Assembly (NCBI GenBank): GCA_012728155.1
Contig: JAAYFR010000299.1
Span: forward strand, 1-12,560
Length of the DNA stretch: 12,560 nt
Direction: 5' to 3'
Source: Bacteroidales bacterium
GTDB lineage: Bacteria; Bacteroidota; Bacteroidia; Bacteroidales; Dysgonomonadaceae
Positions 7,726 to 12,560 of this stretch are shown in pieces (the stretch's first letter is position 1; each line of letters begins with the position of its first letter). A program made the translations under genes and the position numbers. The notes below the pieces were generated by a model that searched no databases, was not told the DNA's origin, and saw only the letters and a program-made list of their open reading frames with translations.

Positions 7726-8763
7726 CTTGGAGTTGCCTTGCACAGCGGCACTTCATTTCCTGTTGGCAAAGTTACCAGATTGCGGCTGTATCCAATGGAT
7801 TTGGAGGAATTTTATTGGGCCCTGGGTATGCAAATTCAGACAAAAGAGGCACATGATGCAATTGAAAACTTACGCCGTCCGCTTATTGCAAGCGATTTTA
7901 AAGATATTTTCCAACAATATCTTGCCGTTGGCGGAATGCCTGCCGTCGTTTCGGAATGGGTTGAGAGCAAAAATATCAGCCACGTAGAAATGATTTTAAA
8001 AAATATTCTTGCCGACTACAGAGACGATTTCAGCAAGCATACCACCAATGCCGAATCGCGAAAAATCGGCAATTTGTGGCGCAGCGTTCCTCAGCAATTT
8101 GCCAAAGAAAATCATAAGTTTACTTATAAAACCGTTGCACCGTCGGCGCGCGGTCGCGATTATGCGTTTGCTCTCGACTGGTTGCTCGATGCGGGATTAA
8201 TTTACAAAATCGACCTCACGGTGCACGGCGACAAATTACCTCTTTCATTTTATTTCAACAATTCCGATTTCAAAATTTATGGGCTTGATGTCGGATTATT
8301 GCGGCAGTTGGCAGGTTTGTCCACTTCTGTTGTGATTGACGACGATAATATCTGGTCAAACTTTGGCGGCGCATTTGCCGAAAACTTCGTTTTACAGCAA
8401 CTTCGTTCTTTGGGTTTCGACGAAACGTATTACTGGGCAAGTAACGCCGACAATCCTAACCAACCGAAAGGCAAAAGCGAACTCGATTTCGTTGTTTCAA
8501 CGGAAAACTTGATTATTCCCATAGAAGTAAAATCGGGCGAACAGGTAAAAGCACAAAGCTTGCGCGTATTTCGCAATAAATACAATCCCGAATTAAGTAT
8601 CCGCTTTTCACTTAAAGGATTGGATTACAACGAAGGGCTGCTGAATATACCATTATATTACTCGTTCTTATTCAACGACTTAATAGCACAAAAAAGAAGT
8701 TCGCCAAGTTCGTCATTTACATTTGTAAAAGAACAAAGTATCCAACCGTCCTCAAACGAGTAA
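7702..8763 (+). pseudogene. N-terminally truncated AAA_14/DUF4143 ATP-binding protein (C-terminal part only)
   Basis: Full proteins of this family have about 400 residues: an N-terminal AAA_14 ATPase with Walker A and B motifs, then a DUF4143 domain with a PD-(D/E)XK nuclease-like core. Here the recognisable part starts at about 7725 with LGVALHSGTSFPVGKV, the strand just after the ATPase core, so Walker A and B are missing. What follows is intact. A DUF4143 region (about residues 105-280) includes HTTNAESRKIGNLWRSVP and SARGRDYAFALDWLLDAGL, and a nuclease-like signature has ELDFVV (Asp262) and PIEVKSG (Glu275, Lys277). The frame has no internal stop for 353 codons, so truncation is probably recent. 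The nominal start is GTG at 7702 with no ribosome-binding site, and the frame is open further upstream antisense to mltF. About 30 residues after LNIPLYYSFLFNDL look non-homologous. The region is visibly more AT-rich than its neighbours. A shortened but expressed protein is possible. Confidence 0.8.
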
Positions 8764-8853
8764 CCTGACATGGGTTCGAAAACATGGTCCGAATAGTCAA
8801 AATAACCATTGTCTTCACTTTTAAAAAGATAATTTATTAATTCATAATCAAAT

Positions 8854-8885
8854 ATTGAGCAAATAAGAAAAAATCACTATTTTTG
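8854..8885 (+). promoter_or_regulatory. Bacteroidetes-type promoter for the HhH/beta-barrel gene
   Basis: ATTG (8854-8857), a 20-base spacer, then TATTTTTG (8878-8885) fit the TTTG-N19-21-TAnnTTTG consensus, with one mismatch in the -33 element. An AT-rich tract lies just upstream (about 8820-8853). Transcription would start near 8892, leaving a leader of about 110 bases before the ATG at 9004. Confidence 0.65.
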
Positions 8886-8908
8886 TAGGGAATGTGCGTG
8901 AGTAGAGT

Positions 8909-8929
8909 AATGACAGTGAGTGTGTCATT
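8909..8929 (+). repeat. 7-bp perfect inverted repeat in the leader of the HhH/beta-barrel gene
   Basis: AATGACA (8909-8915), loop GTGAGTG, then TGTCATT (8923-8929) form a perfect seven-pair stem about 17 bases after the predicted transcription start. ACAGTGA occurs twice here (8913-8919 and 8931-8937). No T run follows, so it is not a simple terminator. It could be an operator for a dimeric regulator, an mRNA 5' hairpin, or chance. Confidence 0.4.
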
Positions 8930-9003
8930 TACAGTGAACCATTGAATTGAGAAGCATAATACCAAAAATGATATGAAGATGTCGCAATCAAAAATCAAGA
9001 CCA

Positions 9004-11058
9004 ATGAAACCCCGTCTCTTGATCCTTCTCCTTGCCTTATTCCTCGGTTCCACAGGTATGGCTCGGGCACAGCAACCCGGAGATTGGCGCAAATTCGTGG
9101 AACAATTAGCCGAGGAGGGGATGAATGAAGCCTCTATCGAAAAGATGTATGAAGAGCTATTGCAGTTGGAGAACGACCCCATAAACCTGAACACGGTCAC
9201 CCGTGAACAATTGGAAAATTTCCCGTTACTCTCTATGGAAGAAGCGGATGCTATCTTCCATTTTTTAGAAAAAAACCGCCCCATTTACACCCTGTTCGAA
9301 TTAAGAAACGTACCGTACCTCGATCTCAAAACCGTAGGGATGATTCTTCCCTTTTTTCATATAGGAGAAACGGAAAAAAAAGAGACCCGCCTACAGGCAA
9401 ACGACCTACTAAAGTATGGCCGTCATGAAGCACAACTGCGTTTCGACAAGACCTTGACGCAACGTGCCGGCTATGGCGAGTTTCCGGACAGTCTCCTTGC
9501 ACGGTACCCCAACCGCAAATACCGGGGGGAAGATTTTTACACCTCCCTCCGCTATTCTTTCGGTTACCGGAATAAGATGCAGATAGGGGTTACAGCTGAA
9601 AAAGATGCCGGAGAGCCTTTTTTCAAGCCGGACTATCCGAAAGGGTATGATCATTATGGTTTTCATCTGATTATAAACGATATGGGATGGTTGAAAACAG
9701 TTGCTTTAGGAGATTACCGGCTCTCTTTCGGTCAAGGTTTGGTGCTGAACAATGATTTCATGATCAGCAAATCATGGAGTACCGATAATATTGCGCGACG
9801 GACGCTACAACCCAAACGCCATTTCTCCACAGCCGAAGAGGGCTTTTTCAGGGGAGCCGCAGCTGTAGCCGGATTTGGGAATTTCGCCATCACCGCCTTC
9901 TACTCCCACAAAGGAATTGACGCCAACTTGTCGGACGATGGAGATATCACCTCATTCAAAACAGACGGGTTGCATCGTACCCCACTTGAAATTGAGAAGA
10001 AAAAAAATACGCGTGAACAGGTGGGCGGTGCCAATCTCAATTTCCGGAAGGAGCGGCTGCAACTGGGCGTAAGCGCTATTTTTCACCGATACAACAGGAT
10101 GTACAACCCCACACTTCGGGATTACAACTTTTACTATCTGAGGGATTTCTCCAACTTCAATGCCAGCATCGACTACTCTTACCAGCTTCCCGGATTGATT
10201 TTCGCAGGTGAGACAGCCATTGCCAAAAATGGAGCAGTCGCCACCTTAAACACCCTGCAGTACCGCTTCTCCGGCAACCTGTCGTTTTCACTCCTCCACA
10301 GACATTATCCTATCTCTTACAACGCCTTGTACGCCCATGCATTTTCTGAGGGAGGCAGCACACAAAATGAGCGTGGCCTATATATCGGCACTGAATTCCG
10401 CCCTCTCCCAAAATTCTCGGTGACCGCCTATGCCGATTTTATCCGGTTCCCCTGGTTAAAATATAATATCGACGCACCATCGAACGCAGTCGATCTCTAT
10501 TTTCTGGGAAGCTATACCCTGTCGCGTCAATCCTTTCTGGAAGCACGTTACACATACAAACAAAAGGAGAAAAATAGCGCCTGGCCCGATGAGAAAAGCC
10601 GGTCGGTACTCCCCTACGCTACCCATAAGTTCCGGCTGAGGTACGCTCACGACCTCCGCAGCGGATGGAATTTCCGTACCACCGCAGATATGGCGCATTA
10701 CAAGGAAAAGCATTTCCCTGCCGAGAACGGATGGATGATCTCACAAAATATCGGTTACCGGGGAAAAGGAGCACTCACCGGAGATGCCTATCTGGCGTGG
10801 TTCAATGCCGACACCTACGAGGCGCGGCTCTACTCCTACGAACGCAATCTGCTGAACACCTTTTATATGCCCTCTTTCTACGGAAAGGGATGCAGGATAG
10901 CCCTCTCTGCAAAATATGCGATCACGAAAGATCTCACATTTTCCCTCAAATTCGGACATACTCGCTACTTTAACCGCGACACCATCGGCAGCGGAACTGA
11001 ACTGATCGACGGAAATAGCCGCACCGATCTCTTCAGTTATCTCAGATGGGTGTTCTAA
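9004..11058 (+). CDS. Secreted helix-hairpin-helix protein with probable outer-membrane beta-barrel
   Basis: A 684-residue protein with a clear Sec signal peptide (MKPRLLILLLALFLGSTGMARA, cleavage likely before QQPGDW). Residues of about 57-118 form a ComEA-like helix-hairpin-helix domain: it begins INLNTVTREQLENFPLLSMEEADAI in its typical Asn-Thr-Ala/Val-Thr form and ends with the second hairpin LRNVPYLDLKTVGMILPF. The remaining 560 or so residues are rich in alternating aromatic/polar strands (for example YTSLRYSFGYRNKMQIGV and LRLSFGQGL-like stretches), and the chain ends FSYLRWVF with a terminal Phe, as outer-membrane barrels do. Bacteroidetes homologues are annotated only as helix-hairpin-helix proteins. 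The HhH module binds DNA in ComEA, but whether it does so here is unknown. It is monocistronic, with its own promoter at 8854-8885. The start is ATG at 9004; nearby upstream ATGs are out of frame or hit a stop. Confidence 0.85.
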   Translation: MKPRLLILLLALFLGSTGMARAQQPGDWRKFVEQLAEEGMNEASIEKMYEELLQLENDPINLNTVTREQLENFPLLSMEEADAIFHFLEKNRPIYTLFELRNVPYLDLKTVGMILPFFHIGETEKKETRLQANDLLKYGRHEAQLRFDKTLTQRAGYGEFPDSLLARYPNRKYRGEDFYTSLRYSFGYRNKMQIGVTAEKDAGEPFFKPDYPKGYDHYGFHLIINDMGWLKTVALGDYRLSFGQGLVLNNDFMISKSWSTDNIARRTLQPKRHFSTAEEGFFRGAAAVAGFGNFAITAFYSHKGIDANLSDDGDITSFKTDGLHRTPLEIEKKKNTREQVGGANLNFRKERLQLGVSAIFHRYNRMYNPTLRDYNFYYLRDFSNFNASIDYSYQLPGLIFAGETAIAKNGAVATLNTLQYRFSGNLSFSLLHRHYPISYNALYAHAFSEGGSTQNERGLYIGTEFRPLPKFSVTAYADFIRFPWLKYNIDAPSNAVDLYFLGSYTLSRQSFLEARYTYKQKEKNSAWPDEKSRSVLPYATHKFRLRYAHDLRSGWNFRTTADMAHYKEKHFPAENGWMISQNIGYRGKGALTGDAYLAWFNADTYEARLYSYERNLLNTFYMPSFYGKGCRIALSAKYAITKDLTFSLKFGHTRYFNRDTIGSGTELIDGNSRTDLFSYLRWVF

Positions 11059-11101
11059 ACAAAATCTCTTCTCCCCGATCTTTTGAAAAGGGGTGTGATT
11101 C

Positions 11102-11141
11102 CTAATGAAATGCCAAAATCGCGTCATTAGCAATATTTTTT
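11102..11141 (+). terminator. Hairpin followed by a T-rich tract, possible terminator of the HhH/beta-barrel gene
   Basis: CTAATGA (11102-11108) and TCATTAG (11124-11130) form a perfect 7-bp stem with a 15-base loop, followed by CAATATTTTTTG, a T-rich run. It lies 43 bases after the stop codon at 11058. The stem is AT-rich and the loop long, so it is weaker than a textbook terminator. It overlaps the upstream part of the ABC-F promoter region, so it could be an operator instead. Confidence 0.4.
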
Positions 11142-11142
11142 G

Positions 11143-11150
11143 TACTTTTG
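11143..11150 (+). promoter_or_regulatory. Candidate -7 promoter element for the ABC-F gene
   Basis: TACTTTTG matches the Bacteroidetes -7 consensus TAnnTTTG exactly and ends 21 bases before the ATG at 11172, implying a very short leader. I see no good TTTG at the expected -33 distance (about 11119-11124), so the promoter may be weak or need an activator. Confidence 0.5.
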
Positions 11151-11171
11151 ATCACAAAAATCAGATAAGAG

Positions 11172-12560
11172 ATGCCCACCCCACTTCTTCAAATTGACCG
11201 ACTGACCAAAAGTTTCGGTGACCTGATATTATTCAACGACATCTCTTTCGGCGTTGCCGAAGGTGATAAGATAGGGTTGATCGCCCCCAACGGATCGGGT
11301 AAGACCACCCTGCTGAATATAATATCCGGCAAGGAGCCGTATGACAGCGGGAGGGTGGTATTCCGCAACGATATCCGGCTGGCATATCTGGATCAGTCGC
11401 CCACTTTCGACCCCGATATGACAGTGATGGAGAGCTGCTTCACTACCGACAGCGAAACGGTGAAGTTGATCGCCCGCTACGAAGAGGTAATCTCCTCCGG
11501 AAACCAAGAAGGGCTGGATGAATTGCTCGCCGGGATGGATCTGCATAACGCATGGGACTACGAACAACGGATCAAGCAAATACTGACGCAACTAAAGATC
11601 ACCGATTCCAGACAGAAGATTGGAGAACTCTCCGGCGGACAAGTAAAACGGGTGGCACTGGCCAATGTGTTGATCAGTGAGCCGGATCTGCTGATCATGG
11701 ATGAGCCGACCAACCACCTCGACCTGGAGATGGTGGAGTGGCTCGAAGAGCATCTCACACGCAACAACATCACCCTGATGATGGTGACGCACGACCGCTA
11801 TTTCCTCGACCGTATCTGCAACCAGATATTGGAAATCGATGAAAAGAGTATCTTATCCTATAAAGGCAACTATTCCTACTATTTGGAAAAACGGGATGAG
11901 CGGATCATGGCACAGAATGCCGAGACCGAGAAAGCCCGGAACCTGCTGCGGAAAGAGCTGGAGTGGATGCGCCGCCAACCACAGGCAAGGGGTACCAAAG
12001 CCAAATCGCGTATCGACGCGTTTTATTCACTCGAAGAGAAAGCCCAACAGAAGAGGGATGGAGAGAATATCCGACTGACCGCCAAGGGAAGCTATATCGG
12101 TAAGAAGATCTTCGAAGCTACCGAAGTCAGCAAACGGTTCGGCGACATCAGGATCACCGAGAAATTCAACTATATCTTCACCCGTTACGAAAAGATGGGG
12201 ATCGTGGGAAATAACGGTACCGGGAAATCCACTTTCGTAAAGATGCTGCTGGGTCTGGAAGAACCCGACAGCGGCCATTTCGATATCGGCGAGACGGTCA
12301 ATTTCGGCTATTACAGCCAGGAGGGACTACAGTTCAACGAACAGACAAAAGTGATCGATGTGGTACAGGCCATCGCCGAAGTGATCGACCTGGGCGATGG
12401 ACACCGCCTGAACGCCTCCCAATTCCTGCAACATTTTCTATTCCCACCGGAGAAGCAGCACAACTATGTCTATAAACTCAGCGGAGGAGAGAAACGGCGA
12501 CTTTACCTCTGTACGGTATTGATCAAAAATCCCAATTTTTTGGTGCTGGATGAGCCCACC
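11172..12560 (+). CDS. ABC-F family ATPase, Uup-type (partial, runs off the right edge)
   Basis: A soluble tandem-ABC protein with no membrane domain; ABC-F proteins act on ribosomes or translation rather than transport. The frame starts at ATG 11172 (MPTPLLQIDRLTKSFG) and stays open for 463 codons to the window end, so the C-terminus is missing, probably about 150 residues. The first ABC domain has Walker A GLIAPNGSGKTT (35-46), signature LSGGQ (153-157), Walker B with MDEPTNHLD (176-184) and H-loop THD (206-208). The inter-domain linker contains ELEWMRRQPQARGTKAKSR (about 262-280), the charged segment typical of Uup (ELxWxRxxxxAR). The second domain has Walker A GNNGTGKST (346-354) and signature LSGGE (436-440), and the window ends in its Walker B at DEPT (460-463). 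The linker favours Uup over EttA or antibiotic-resistance ABC-F members. A C-terminal coiled coil, which would confirm Uup, lies outside the window. Confidence 0.92.
   Translation, partial: MPTPLLQIDRLTKSFGDLILFNDISFGVAEGDKIGLIAPNGSGKTTLLNIISGKEPYDSGRVVFRNDIRLAYLDQSPTFDPDMTVMESCFTTDSETVKLIARYEEVISSGNQEGLDELLAGMDLHNAWDYEQRIKQILTQLKITDSRQKIGELSGGQVKRVALANVLISEPDLLIMDEPTNHLDLEMVEWLEEHLTRNNITLMMVTHDRYFLDRICNQILEIDEKSILSYKGNYSYYLEKRDERIMAQNAETEKARNLLRKELEWMRRQPQARGTKAKSRIDAFYSLEEKAQQKRDGENIRLTAKGSYIGKKIFEATEVSKRFGDIRITEKFNYIFTRYEKMGIVGNNGTGKSTFVKMLLGLEEPDSGHFDIGETVNFGYYSQEGLQFNEQTKVIDVVQAIAEVIDLGDGHRLNASQFLQHFLFPPEKQHNYVYKLSGGEKRRLYLCTVLIKNPNFLVLDEPT

Noticed and set aside
7702..8763. Possible stand-alone nuclease or defence gene
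   Set aside because: The sequence matches the C-terminal part of the common AAA_14/DUF4143 family rather than a known defence nuclease, the ATPase half is missing, and no toxin, antitoxin or defence partner lies beside it.
8892..8945. 17-codon upstream open frame in the leader of the HhH/barrel gene
   Set aside because: It begins at the predicted transcription start with no ribosome-binding site and has no leader-peptide feature such as a run of one amino acid.

Overview
The window looks like chromosomal DNA of a Bacteroidales bacterium, possibly Dysgonomonadaceae or Porphyromonadaceae. Three signs support this. Intergenic promoters match the Bacteroidetes -33 TTTG / -7 TAnnTTTG consensus rather than -35/-10. 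Start codons mostly lack a clear Shine-Dalgarno sequence. The protein set (S41 protease with a long C-terminal extension, Bacteroidetes-type ParE, HhH/beta-barrel protein) is typical of that phylum. The family-level placement is inference.

Layout. Positions 1-96 hold the last 31 codons of a plus-strand membrane protein, probably a transporter permease. Positions 107-7671 hold six minus-strand genes, transcribed right to left: mltF (lytic transglycosylase lipoprotein), a GNAT-fold protein, parE (topoisomerase IV subunit B), coaD (phosphopantetheine adenylyltransferase, interrupted by an in-frame TAG), an S41 carboxy-terminal processing protease, and ppk2 (polyphosphate:nucleotide phosphotransferase). 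The genes overlap or sit less than 100 bp apart. A good promoter lies just before mltF and a convincing intrinsic terminator spans the ppk2 stop codon, so the run can be read as one operon of cell-envelope, DNA-topology and cofactor/energy housekeeping genes.

Positions 7702-8763 (plus) hold the C-terminal two thirds of an AAA_14/DUF4143 ATPase whose Walker-containing N-terminus is missing. It is more AT-rich than its neighbours and abuts the mltF promoter, so it is probably a gene remnant. Positions 8764-9003 are non-coding and carry a promoter and a 7-bp inverted repeat in the leader of the next gene. Positions 9004-11058 (plus) encode a secreted protein with a ComEA-like helix-hairpin-helix domain followed by a probable outer-membrane beta-barrel. 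After a 113-bp gap with a terminator-like hairpin and a -7 box, an ABC-F ATPase of the Uup type runs off the right edge (11172-12560).

I see no CRISPR array, tRNA, rRNA, transposase, integrase or complete defence system. The most notable items are the nonsense codon in coaD, normally an essential gene, and the decapitated DUF4143 ATPase lying over the mltF promoter. I found no clear candidate for a wholly new system.
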